Assembly (NCBI GenBank): GCA_023384455.1
Contig: JAHDWH010000013.1
Coordinates: 1-33,480, forward strand
Direction of reading: 5' to 3'
Origin: Caldilineaceae bacterium
GTDB taxonomy: Bacteria > Chloroflexota > Anaerolineae > Caldilineales > Caldilineaceae
Length of the DNA: 33,480 bases
A program made the position numbers and the translations under genes. The notes beneath the pieces were generated by a model, which worked only from the letters and a program-made list of their open reading frames with translations, ran no database searches and had not been told where the DNA came from. Each line of letters opens with the position of its first letter. Within the stretch, counting starts at the first letter, position 1. Positions 17,523-24,558 of this stretch are shown piece by piece.

Positions 17523-17544
17523 TCTTTGATTAGGGATTTATACT
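17516..17544 (+). promoter_or_regulatory. Consensus promoter of ncRNA-A
   Basis: TTGACA (17516-17521), 17 bases, TATACT (17539-17544) on the plus strand, with start of transcription expected near 17551. The -35 element overlaps the annotated ATG of the divergent AI-2E/manA gene. No ORF follows before the terminator, so the promoter serves only the short RNA. Confidence 0.85.
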
Positions 17545-17550
17545 GACATT

Positions 17551-17635
17551 TGTAAGAGCGGCTGAATACTGCCCTCACGGTGGGTTCCCTTTCAGGGATA
17601 GGCCGTGCCCCCTAACCACGGGGGCATTCTTTTTT
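17551..17635 (+). ncRNA. Candidate small structured RNA A (about 85 nt), class unknown
   Basis: An independent transcription unit with a perfect promoter, no ORF and a strong terminator. Predicted stems: GAG-c-GGC (556-562) with GCC-CTC (571-576); ACGG (577-580) with CCGT (603-606), enclosing the perfect hairpin TCCCT-TTC-AGGGA (586-598); then the terminator stem TGCCCCC/GGGGGCA (606-612, 620-626). (Numbers are window positions minus 17000.) The middle stem shares two bases with the terminator stem, so the two may compete. I do not recognise 6S, SRP RNA, tmRNA or any riboswitch core. It lies head to head with AI-2E/manA and tail to tail with the broken DUF3800 gene. Confidence 0.65.
17606..17635 (+). 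terminator. Intrinsic terminator of ncRNA-A
   Basis: A 7-base-pair perfect stem TGCCCCC/GGGGGCA with a 7-base loop, followed by TTCTTTTTT. It ends 8 bases before the stop codon of the convergent DUF3800 pseudogene. Confidence 0.9.
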
Positions 17636-17643
17636 GCGCCACA

Positions 17644-18210
17644 TTACGTCACTTCGAGCAACCACCCGCTCGACAGCGCTCTTTCCAGCAGCACAGCCAT
17701 TACCCCATTCCCCTCTTTCCCGTTGCGCACAAAGCCACACAGGGCGTCGGCCAACCGGATCAGCGGTTCACTCTCGTCGTCTATGCCCCTCACCTTTTGC
17801 ACAGACAAGCCAGAACGACGCAATTGCCGTCCGACTTCGCGTTCTACAGAGCGGGACAACCCATCAATCAAAACCGTAGCTTTGTATTCGCCAACCGCAG
17901 ATGCGTCGAGGGCGTGGGCAATCGTTTGGACTGTAGCTGCCAAATAGTCTTGAGTCATTTGATGGAAATGAAAGTATAACTTGCCCTAAAATTCGCTCCG
18001 ATTGAGGGGATCATTTATATAAGCCTGTCGGCGGATAGAATTACTGCGTGCCCACTTGCGCGTTCCCTTTCGAGAAAGGGCTTCAATTTCCAGGCAGGTC
18101 TGCTGCAACAGTTTACGTTCTTCACCGACAATGACAACCGCAACGATAAACAACTGGCCCTGGGTGTCTTGACCGCTTTCGTCTACATAGCAGTAACGCT
18201 TCTGTATCAT
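17644..18210 (-). pseudogene. DUF3800 family gene interrupted by one in-frame TAG
   Basis: From the ATG at 18210 a 74-codon frame (MIQKRYCYVDESGQ..., then NRSEF) ends at the TAG at 17988-17986. The same frame continues without shift: GKLYFHFHQMTQDYLAATV, then YKATVLIDGLSR, then IRLADALCGFVRNGKEGNG, to the stop at 17644. N-terminal YxDESG, the gKlyfhf..nT.DYL-type middle and LADALCGFVR are the three DUF3800 blocks (a family with an RNase H-like fold and unknown role). A single nonsense codon therefore splits a protein of about 188 residues. An ATG at 17958 could restart the C-terminal 104 residues, but these alone lack the DESG block. Readthrough or an assembly error is possible. A relic of the uvrD 3' end lies immediately upstream. 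Confidence 0.8.
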
Positions 18211-18225
18211 CGCGACGCTTCCAGC

Positions 18226-18280
18226 CTATTTGAAATTCCCCATCGATGCCAGAAACTTCTTAATCCCAATCCCCGGAAAA
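18226..18280 (-). repeat. Relic copy A of the uvrD 3' end
   Basis: Positions 18235-18280 match 20181-20226 (the last codons of uvrD) at 41 of 46 bases without gaps. On the minus strand the match keeps the UvrD reading frame and encodes [15 protein letters not shown], against [15 protein letters not shown] in UvrD. A TAG at 18228-18226 ends a 32-codon chimeric frame that starts at an ATG at 18324 in the adjoining AI-2E-like relic. No promoter or ribosome site supports expression. Confidence 0.85.
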
Positions 18281-18326
18281 TTGCTCTGGTTGCGGTTGTC
18301 CAGGGGGGAGGAGGATCGGTTCATTG
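18281..18326 (-). repeat. Relic copy of the AI-2E/manA 5' end
   Basis: 18281-18310 matches 17471-17500 at 28 of 30 bases, and the similarity continues, with a 4-base length difference, through the start codon (CAT-TG at 18322-18326 and 17508-17512). It abuts uvrD relic A directly, so the first codons of one flanking gene are joined to the last codons of the other. The second start codon of AI-2E (17510), not the one at 17522, is the one conserved in the relic. Confidence 0.85.
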
Positions 18327-18331
18327 TGGTT

Positions 18332-18772
18332 TCATCCCCGATTGATTGGCGCAGGCGGATGTTCATTGGCCCGATACAAAATCTGACGCAATTGGCGTAG
18401 ACCAGGACGATTGAGAGCGAGCAGGGCTATCGTCGCCCGTCCTGTGGCCGAGACGCCAATCAGTTCTGTGCAGTCGCTGTTCCAACGAAAGTGATCATCC
18501 CAGCGCTGTTGCCGGGGATGATAGAGGGGCACAATCGCCTCGGTGAGAGGATCGACGGCTGTTGTCTCAATCCCTTTGGCGTTGTTGCAGCCAAAACAGG
18601 CCAGCGCCAAATTGGCTGGTGATGTAGGGCCACCCTGGATGCGAGGATGGATGTGCTCGACGTTGAATGGATCGGGGCTGTAGCCCAACTGGGAATAACA
18701 ATACTCGCAGCAGTTGCGCGCCCGTTCGTGTACCAGACAGCGTAACTCGGATGAAATGTATCTATTCGCCAT
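18332..18772 (-). CDS. HNH endonuclease
   Basis: A 146-residue nuclease of the CxxC-type HNH family. Zinc ligands Cys22 and Cys25 (CCEYC) pair with Cys59 and Cys62 (CFGCNNAKG). The catalytic betabetaalpha-metal core reads VEHIHPRIQGG (38-48) then SPANLALAC with Asn54, the expected H...N...H/N arrangement (the last position is Asn63/Asn64). The remaining 80 residues carry no recognised domain (WDDHFRWN, then a helical end). The start is the ATG at 18772, overlapping the upstream gene by 11 bases, so translation is probably coupled. It is the last gene of the module between uvrD relic B and the AI-2E relic. It may cut DNA as a defence or homing nuclease; no target can be inferred. Confidence 0.85.
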   Translation of the reverse strand: MANRYISSELRCLVHERARNCCEYCYSQLGYSPDPFNVEHIHPRIQGGPTSPANLALACFGCNNAKGIETTAVDPLTEAIVPLYHPRQQRWDDHFRWNSDCTELIGVSATGRATIALLALNRPGLRQLRQILYRANEHPPAPINRG

Positions 18773-19163
18773 AGCCGCGCCACAGACCCAGTTGGTGCAT
18801 GACAGCGGGAAGGGGTTTGCCCCACAGGGCCGCCAGTTCTGTGACTTTCTTCATACGCTCGGCATTAAGTTGCTCGGCCTGTTCGCTCAGGGCTTGCAGT
18901 TCTTGCTGTTCGTTCGCGGAGAGAGCGTCCTCCACTTCGAGTTTCTGGCCAAGACTGCGCAGACGGGCTTGCTGCTCTGGCGGGAGTTGGGCAGCATAGA
19001 GGGCGCGAAGTGTCTTATCTTCGGTGGCGGCCAGCGCGGCGACTGTGCGTCTGGCCTGCACAGCCAGCACCCGCGCAGTGAAATCGGCCAGTTCGTCCGC
19101 GGGCATCTGATCCACAATCTGCACCAACTCTTCCGGCGATAGGGTCACTTGTATAGTCGGCAT
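18762..19163 (-). CDS. Hypothetical protein coupled to the HNH endonuclease
   Basis: A 133-residue, mostly helical, acidic protein of unrecognised family. It begins MPTIQVTLSPEELVQIVDQMPADELADF. A Glu/Gln/Leu-rich middle (about 50-115, EQQARLRSLGQ, ANEQQELQALSEQAEQLNAERM) has coiled-coil character. There are no cysteines and no membrane segment. A GAGGAA ribosome site precedes the ATG, and a TATAAT promoter candidate lies just upstream at 19202. The 11-base overlap with the HNH gene suggests that the two products work together, for example as a nuclease with a regulator or inhibitor. That role is inferred from the arrangement only. Confidence 0.75.
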   Translation of the reverse strand: MPTIQVTLSPEELVQIVDQMPADELADFTARVLAVQARRTVAALAATEDKTLRALYAAQLPPEQQARLRSLGQKLEVEDALSANEQQELQALSEQAEQLNAERMKKVTELAALWGKPLPAVMHQLGLWRGYGE

Positions 19164-19201
19164 CGGGCTTTCTTCCTCTTTCCATTAGATACTCCGGCCC
19201 T

Positions 19202-19228
19202 ATTATACCCCACGGAACTTCTGAACAA
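19202..19228 (-). promoter_or_regulatory. Candidate promoter of the hypothetical-HNH pair
   Basis: On the minus strand a perfect -10 TATAAT (19207-19202) is preceded by TTGTTC (19228-19223) at 15 bases, or by TTTGTT at 16. Spacing is short, so the -10 is the stronger argument. Transcription would start near 19195, about 30 bases before the ATG. Confidence 0.5.
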
Positions 19229-19254
19229 ATGATACGGCGGGAGACCGCACCAGC

Positions 19255-19305
19255 ATCCCAATCCCCGGAAAGGCCACAGCCACCCCGCATCCCGCCCAAC
19301 AATTG
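19255..19305 (-). repeat. Relic copy B of the uvrD 3' end
   Basis: ATCCCAATCCCCGGAAA (19255-19271) is identical to 18263-18279 of relic A; the real uvrD differs from both at two bases (20209-20225). The match to uvrD continues (GGCCACAG..., CATCCCGCCC.ACAA) to about 19305, roughly the stretch before that kept in relic A. Copies A and B thus hold adjoining parts of one ancestral uvrD tail and overlap by 17 bases, with the HNH module between them. Confidence 0.75.
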
Positions 19306-19317
19306 CCCTAGACTGAC

Positions 19318-19355
19318 TTTTAGGACTTGTATTTTAGGACGTTTCCCATTATACT
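19318..19355 (+). promoter_or_regulatory. Promoter of ncRNA-B with flanking direct repeat
   Basis: TTGTAT (19327-19332), 17 bases, TATACT (19350-19355) on the plus strand, start near 19362. The 9-base word TTTTAGGAC occurs at 19318-19326 and again at 19332-19340, on both sides of the -35 element with a 14-base period. That arrangement could be an operator, but no regulator is identified. Confidence 0.65.
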
Positions 19356-19361
19356 ATGGAC

Positions 19362-19480
19362 AAGAAGCGGTATCGTAAGTCCTGGCGACCCTGGCCACCT
19401 GTAAGGTGGACCTAGCTTCCGGTGTAATTCCGGAGGGACAGAGTGAAATCGGGGCCTAGGGAGAGCCGCTTTTTGTTTTT
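19362..19480 (+). ncRNA. Candidate structured RNA B (about 117 nt), class unknown
   Basis: A free-standing unit with no ORF. The closing stem AAGCGG (19365-19370) pairs with CCGCTT (19466-19471) and runs into a U tract (TTTTTGTTTTTT), so the closing stem also serves as terminator. Inside are the hairpin CCACC-TGTAA-GGTGG (19395-19409) and a stem CCTAG (19411-19415) with CTAGG (19456-19460), enclosing a 7-base-pair CTTCCGG hairpin (19416-19436). GTCC (19379-19382) could pair with GGAC (19436-19439) as a tertiary contact. The lone similarity to a guanidine-I (ykkC) tail was judged too weak. The RNA ends exactly at the stop codon of the convergent DUF3800 gene. Confidence 0.65.
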
Positions 19481-20127
19481 TACCAGAATTGGCGGGTCAC
19501 TACATCTTCCGCCACAACCTTCCCTTCGAAAATATCATAAAGGCTGTTATCCCTCCGCTCGTATCGCTGGTAGAAACTCCAGGCGATATGATCGACGGCT
19601 TGAAGTCCTCGCTCTCGACGGGAATCTTCCTGATAGAGCAACACCACCTGCTCTGGGATGTCGGCAATCCTCTCACGAATGGTCTTCTCTAACGCGTGCC
19701 GTAAGGTCGGCTTGGTGTAGCGTTTATCAAGCCACAATTCAATGTGGGAATGGCGCTCCACACAATAGCGGATCCCCCGCGCCACTGCTTCTCGATACAT
19801 ATCCTCTGGATCGACAGGCGGTCGTAGAATTGACTGCTTGTCAATCACTACCGCCACGATTTCGATATCTTCGTCTAGCATTGACTCAAGCAGACGTTCT
19901 GTCACCCCTCTTTCAACCTGAGTCGCCTTCATCTCATCAGGTTTGGCCCTTCGTCCCAAAGTTTTGCGCGCTCGTTTGATATGCAGATCAATCGGTCTGG
20001 GGTTTGTGGTAAGAAGAAGTGCGACAACCAGATACCGACCGCCGCTGAAGATCGCCACATCCCCTGACTCGTCCAGATAGCCATACCACAATTGGATAGG
20101 AGTTGATAGTGCCGTGCCTGTGGTCAT
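19480..20127 (-). CDS. DUF3800 domain-containing protein
   Basis: A 215-residue intact member of DUF3800, a family of unknown function with a predicted RNase H-like fold, often found beside mobile and defence genes. YGYLDESGD (15-23) is the N-terminal motif with the conserved Asp-Glu. EIVAVVIDKQS and ELWLDKR form middle strands. QEDSRRERGLQAVDHIAWSFYQRYE (about 166-190) is the C-terminal block with the Asp-Ser and the LQxxDxxA helix. These acidic residues could bind metal, but catalysis is unproven. It follows uvrD by 38 bases on the same strand and may be read from the same transcript. Its stop codon touches the U tract of ncRNA-B coming from the other side. The start is the ATG at 20127, without a clear ribosome site. 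Confidence 0.85.
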   Translation of the reverse strand: MTTGTALSTPIQLWYGYLDESGDVAIFSGGRYLVVALLLTTNPRPIDLHIKRARKTLGRRAKPDEMKATQVERGVTERLLESMLDEDIEIVAVVIDKQSILRPPVDPEDMYREAVARGIRYCVERHSHIELWLDKRYTKPTLRHALEKTIRERIADIPEQVVLLYQEDSRRERGLQAVDHIAWSFYQRYERRDNSLYDIFEGKVVAEDVVTRQFW

Positions 20128-20165
20128 TGATAGCAGAAGCTCGCGCCGATTTTGTTGACACTTCT

Positions 20166-22565
20166 TTACAACTTCGTCAGATTCGCCATCGACGCCAAAA
20201 ACTTCTTAATCCCAACGCCCGGAAAAGCCACGGTTACTTCCTCATCCCGCCCGACAACAATCGAGTCGATGACTGTGCCCACGCCGTGGGTGGGGTGCTG
20301 CACACTCTGGCGGCTTCTGTATTGGGTCACGGGTTTGGCTTTGCCGCCGCCCCTGGGAAGACGAATGCTCTGCTCGCTGGACGCACTCTTGCCGCTGCTC
20401 TCTCCGGGCGTCCAGTAGCTCTGGCGGGCGGTGGAACGTTCCCGCTGGGTGGAGCCGCCCCAGCTTGACCCGCTGTCGTCCCAACTGGTGGCCCGGCTGT
20501 AGCTGGCCTCCCGGCGGGACTGCTTGTCCACCATTCCCCGCAGCAGATGGGTGGGGATGTCGGCCAGAAAGCGGCTGGATTCCTGGGTCTGGCTGCTGCC
20601 CCAGAGGGTGCGGCGGAAGGCGTGGAGCAGATAGAGACGGCGCTTGGCACGGGTAATCCCCACATAGGCCAGGCGGCGCTCCTCGGCCATCTCCTCGGCG
20701 TCGTCGCTTTCGATGCTGCGGGCGTGGGGCAGAATCCCCTCCTCCATCCCCACCATAAAAACCACCGGGTATTCCAGCCCTTTGGCCGTGTGCAGGGTCA
20801 ACAGCGTCACAGCGTCGCCGCCGTCGTCCAGCTGGTCGGCGTCGCTGACCAGACTCACCTCCTGCAAAAAGAGGGAGAGCGCATCCATCCCCGCATCCAG
20901 ACCGGCCATCCCCGGCGTGTATTGGGCGGCCACCCCCCGCAACTCCTGCAGGTTGGCGAAGCGATCCTCGCCTTCGTCGCTGCCGTCCCGCAGCCGGTCG
21001 ATGTAGCCCGCATCCTGCAAAATGTGGTCGAGCAGTTCAGCCACGCTTTCGTAATTCTCGTCCGCGGTCATTGCCACCCAATTTTCGAACATCTCGGCAA
21101 AGTTGAGCAGTGCATTGACCGCCCGGCTGCCCAGCCCCGGACCGTTGAGGAGGGCGCTGTTGCCCGCGGCTTCGGCCACGGCTTTGTAGCCGTGATGGAG
21201 CACCCGCAGACAGAGAAATTCGCTGACTTCGGCCTCGGCGGCCCAGTCCTTCACCGCCAGCCAGGTCTTGGCCCCGATGCCTCTGGGCGGGGTGTTGACG
21301 ATGCGGTCCAGGGCCACGGAGTCGGCGGTGTTGTGGACGACCCGCAGATAGGCCAGGGCGTCTTTGACCTCCATCCGCTCGTAAAAGCGGGTGGCCCCCA
21401 CCAGCCGGTGGCGCACCTGGCGCATGACAAAGGCTTCTTCCAGGGCACGGCTCTGGGCGTTGGTGCGATACATCACCGCGCAGTCGCCCAGGCGGAAACC
21501 GGCCTCGGCCTGGAGTCGGGCGATCTCATCGCAGACCCAGGACGCCTCTTCGATTTCGTTGTAGGCTTCGTAGACCGTCACCTTCAGCCCTTCGCCGTTG
21601 TCGGTAAAGAGTTTTTTGGGCGTGCGGTTGACATTCTTCGTAATCACCGCATTGGCTACATCCAAAATCGACTGGCTGCTGCGGTAGTTCTGCTCCAGCA
21701 GAATCGTGCGGGCGTCGGGATAGTCTCGGCGAAATTGGAGGACATTGCGGTAATCTGCGCCGCGAAATCTGTAAACTGACTGGTCTTCGTCGCCAACAAC
21801 GAATAGATTACGAGTCCCCGCTGGTTTCCCCGCCAGCAGTGTGACCAGGCGATACTGGGCAGTATTCGTGTCCTGAAATTCGTCCACCATCAGGTATTTC
21901 CACTTGCGCTGATACTTCTCCCGCAGTTCCAGATTGTCCTGGAGGAGTAGCGTCGTGCGCATCAGGAGATCGTCGAAATCCATCGCATTGTTGAGCAGCA
22001 ACACCTGCTGGTAGCGCCCGTAGATGCGCCCGCTGACCTCCTCGAAATAGGTGGCAGACTGCACTTTCACCGGCTGGATCAGTTCGTTCTTCCAACTGCC
22101 AATCTGGGCGCGCACAGCCTGGGGGCTGAAACGCTTCTCGTCCAGATTCATCTCTTTTAGAATCGTGCGGATGAGTGACAACTGGTCGGCGCTGTCGTAG
22201 ATGACCCAATTGCGCTGAAAACCCGCGGCCTCCACATCCATACGCAGGATGCGGGCACAGATGTTGTGGAAGGTGCCAATCGTCAGCCCGCCCAGCCGTT
22301 GACGCTGGCCCGGCGGCGGCGGCGGGAAGTTGTCGCCGATCAGATCGACCACCCGCTCCTCCATCTCCCGGGCCGCTTTGTTGGTAAAGGTGACGGCCAG
22401 GATATTCCAGGGCGCGAAGCCTTTCTCCTGGATCAGATAGGCGATGCGCCGGGTGAGGACCCGGGTCTTGCCCGATCCGGGACCGGCCAGCACCAGCACC
22501 GGCCCTTCGGTGGTCTCCACGGCCTGGCGCTGGGGGGGGTTGAGGTTGTGCAAAATCTGAGACAT
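20166..22565 (-). CDS. pcrA: UvrD/PcrA family superfamily 1 DNA helicase
   Basis: A 799-residue 3'-5' helicase for nucleotide excision and mismatch repair and fork or transcription-complex clearance. Motifs: Q motif NPPQRQAV (9-16), Walker A GPGSGKT (28-34), [10 protein letters not shown] (59-68), VDEFQDTN (227-234), [14 protein letters not shown] (258-271), [27 protein letters not shown] and [18 protein letters not shown] flexible Ser/Arg-rich segment leads to a C-terminal Tudor-like module ([17 protein letters not shown]...[15 protein letters not shown]) that in PcrA contacts RNA polymerase. The start is the ATG at 22565, only 3 bases behind the methyltransferase stop, so it is translated as part of the restriction-modification transcript. 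Two relics of its last codons lie at 18235 and 19255. Confidence 0.96.
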   Translation of the reverse strand: MSQILHNLNPPQRQAVETTEGPVLVLAGPGSGKTRVLTRRIAYLIQEKGFAPWNILAVTFTNKAAREMEERVVDLIGDNFPPPPPGQRQRLGGLTIGTFHNICARILRMDVEAAGFQRNWVIYDSADQLSLIRTILKEMNLDEKRFSPQAVRAQIGSWKNELIQPVKVQSATYFEEVSGRIYGRYQQVLLLNNAMDFDDLLMRTTLLLQDNLELREKYQRKWKYLMVDEFQDTNTAQYRLVTLLAGKPAGTRNLFVVGDEDQSVYRFRGADYRNVLQFRRDYPDARTILLEQNYRSSQSILDVANAVITKNVNRTPKKLFTDNGEGLKVTVYEAYNEIEEASWVCDEIARLQAEAGFRLGDCAVMYRTNAQSRALEEAFVMRQVRHRLVGATRFYERMEVKDALAYLRVVHNTADSVALDRIVNTPPRGIGAKTWLAVKDWAAEAEVSEFLCLRVLHHGYKAVAEAAGNSALLNGPGLGSRAVNALLNFAEMFENWVAMTADENYESVAELLDHILQDAGYIDRLRDGSDEGEDRFANLQELRGVAAQYTPGMAGLDAGMDALSLFLQEVSLVSDADQLDDGGDAVTLLTLHTAKGLEYPVVFMVGMEEGILPHARSIESDDAEEMAEERRLAYVGITRAKRRLYLLHAFRRTLWGSSQTQESSRFLADIPTHLLRGMVDKQSRREASYSRATSWDDSGSSWGGSTQRERSTARQSYWTPGESSGKSASSEQSIRLPRGGGKAKPVTQYRSRQSVQHPTHGVGTVIDSIVVGRDEEVTVAFPGVGIKKFLASMANLTKL

Positions 22566-22568
22566 CGG

Positions 22569-23699
22569 CTACTTTTCTATAAGGAATAAGAATTCCCGGT
22601 TGGGCTGCTCCACATCCCGCAGCCATTCGTTGGTCCACTTCATACCGGACATTACATTTTTTTTGTAATCAATTTCCACCACTTCGAGTATTTTTCCAGA
22701 ATTTCTGATTACAGAATCGAGTTCTTCAGCAGTGGCTCTGCCGCCTGAACTATACGATAAAATGATCCAGCGGGCATTTACACACTGAAGAAGTTGCTCG
22801 ATTGACTTTACGGCAAAGTGTCTGCCATCGGTGTCCTTGCGGAATTCCTCAAAAACGGATGCGGCAATCGTATCAGACGTATCTTTCCTCCGCCTAACCT
22901 TTCCAAACAGCTTTGGTTTGTCAAAGAGGCAGACAGTCGTCCACAGATGATAATACGAAGCGTAACGCACCCGCGAGGGGGGCATTTTGTCATTATTTGA
23001 CCCATACGGAGGGTCCAGATAGGCCAGATCGGCTGTTATGGCAGGTGACAGAGACAAAGCGTTTTGCCGAAAAACTTGATGATTCTGGCGCGCAATGGAA
23101 ACATCTGGCAGCGTGAGCGTCAGGTCGTTGTAGGAGCGCGGCGACCACTCCCGCAGATAAGAAACGAAGTGGCCCATCGTATTGTCCACCTGATCAAGCG
23201 CCAAAATCAGACTGGTCAAGGCAATGGCTTTGTCCACACCCTCCAACCCCAGATTTTCGATTTCCTGGCGGATGCCGTCCAGCTTGCGGGTATTGTGAAT
23301 CTGCCAGGGTTTTTTCAGCCCGTCGTCCTGGACAGCGCTGCCACCGTTGGGCTGACCGCCATAATAGCAGGTGAACCATCCATCGACAGGTGGCACTGCA
23401 TTGAGATGGTCGATCAGTGGCTGATATTCGATGGGTCTTTTTGTGTTGAGTAAGTAGCACGCGCCAAACACCTCGGACCAGACCGCAATGTCATTACAGA
23501 TTACCTGATAACCGGATTTGGCAAAGGCTTGGGAAACCCGGGTTGTGCCAGCAAAGGCATCCAAAACTGTTTTAGCATCCACGCGTCTGGCAAGTTGCAG
23601 AATGTGGGGCAGGAGTTTCAGCTTCGATCCAGCATACTTAATGCCTTCGGTTGAAGGGGCATCCAGAACCAGATCGTCGAACAGGGCGATTTGTTGCAT
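22569..23699 (-). CDS. Type II adenine-specific DNA methyltransferase (D12 class)
   Basis: A 376-residue N6-adenine methyltransferase, the protective half of a restriction-modification pair. The D12 (Dam-like) order is visible: KYAGSK (21-26) binds AdoMet, motif I is DAFAGTTRVSQAF (47-59), and the catalytic DPPY is at 229-232 in LAYLDPPYGS. The stretch between them (about 95-225) is the target-recognition region and is too divergent to name a site. The start ATG at 23699 overlaps the stop of the endonuclease gene (TAATG), so the two are coupled. GC content is clearly lower than in rsgA, maf and most of uvrD, a sign of horizontal acquisition. No separate controller gene is present. Confidence 0.9.
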   Translation of the reverse strand: MQQIALFDDLVLDAPSTEGIKYAGSKLKLLPHILQLARRVDAKTVLDAFAGTTRVSQAFAKSGYQVICNDIAVWSEVFGACYLLNTKRPIEYQPLIDHLNAVPPVDGWFTCYYGGQPNGGSAVQDDGLKKPWQIHNTRKLDGIRQEIENLGLEGVDKAIALTSLILALDQVDNTMGHFVSYLREWSPRSYNDLTLTLPDVSIARQNHQVFRQNALSLSPAITADLAYLDPPYGSNNDKMPPSRVRYASYYHLWTTVCLFDKPKLFGKVRRRKDTSDTIAASVFEEFRKDTDGRHFAVKSIEQLLQCVNARWIILSYSSGGRATAEELDSVIRNSGKILEVVEIDYKKNVMSGMKWTNEWLRDVEQPNREFLFLIEK

Positions 23700-24547
23700 T
23701 ATCCGGATACCCCGGACGTCTTTTTCAAACGCGTAATGTCTTCGGTAATCTTCTCAAGCGCGGCTGAATGGCCGGTTTCTGATGAAACCAACGCGTGTGA
23801 GAACAATTTGACCAGAACCAGATTGTGCGAGTAGCCGATCCAGCCATTGGTAAGGCTGTCAAAATAGTTCAAGCCGTTCCGTGTGTGGGTCCATAGTCCA
23901 CGCTGTAGGGCGTTGGCAGTTGCATCCCCATAGCGCACTTCACAGATATACCCATCCGCCACATCGTAAAAACGATAGACGGGATGCTTGCGTCCGTTGC
24001 CGGCGTCTACCCGCACAATGCGCTCAGTCTCCCGGATCGCGCGTTCGTAATCGAAGACGAGTATATTGCACTGTTGTTTCGCTTCGTCATATATCAACGG
24101 CAATACGTTGATATTGCGAAATTCTGCAAACGCTGCATCTTGCAGAACTTTTTGGATTGCATTTTGGCCTTCAACTGTTGAACCTTCCTGCTCCAATCGA
24201 GGAAACATCCGCGAATTTTTGTCCGTAGAAAGCTGAAGCGAACCATCCCCGTATGCCTTCAGACTCACTGGGAACTCGGCTTTAGTGATTTCGTTGATGA
24301 TCGTAATGTCTTGCTCTTGAGACTTGGCCCGGTAGAGATCTTTGCCCACATGCACCGAGCGAAAGTCGTACATATACTGGTTGATGAACTCGGCGATTGC
24401 GATCTCCGCCAAATCTCCGTGGGTTTTGTTCCCAATCAAGCGCATTGTAAAGATGTTGCTGAGTGTGGTAATGATTAAGTCTGGATGCTTGCCAATCAAT
24501 AATTTGAGGCGATTGGTAAAATCTTTGTACGGATCGTAGCTGCTCAT
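23699..24547 (-). CDS. Putative type II restriction endonuclease
   Basis: A 282-residue protein paired with the methyltransferase. A possible PD-(D/E)xK core is visible: Glu48 in GDLAEIAIAEF, Asp80 in EQDITIINE, and Lys97 in FPVSLKAYGDG. That spacing fits a nuclease active site with Ser95-x-Lys97 in place of the usual Glu-x-Lys, so the assignment of the second acid is open. The start is the ATG at 24547 (MSSYDPYKDF) because AAGGA lies about 8 bases before it; the longer frame runs back into rsgA. It begins 11 bases behind the rsgA stop and ends in a one-base stop/start overlap with the methyltransferase. I do not recognise the specificity. The low GC matches its partner. Confidence 0.7.
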   Translation of the reverse strand: MSSYDPYKDFTNRLKLLIGKHPDLIITTLSNIFTMRLIGNKTHGDLAEIAIAEFINQYMYDFRSVHVGKDLYRAKSQEQDITIINEITKAEFPVSLKAYGDGSLQLSTDKNSRMFPRLEQEGSTVEGQNAIQKVLQDAAFAEFRNINVLPLIYDEAKQQCNILVFDYERAIRETERIVRVDAGNGRKHPVYRFYDVADGYICEVRYGDATANALQRGLWTHTRNGLNYFDSLTNGWIGYSHNLVLVKLFSHALVSSETGHSAALEKITEDITRLKKTSGVSG

Positions 24548-24558
24548 AGCGTATTCCT

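Noticed and set aside
19410..19470. RNA B as a guanidine-I (ykkC) riboswitch
   Set aside because: GGAGGGACA and CTAGGG recall the ykkC tail, but the 5' half and the conserved GGUCCGAGAG block are missing, and no gene follows on the same strand.
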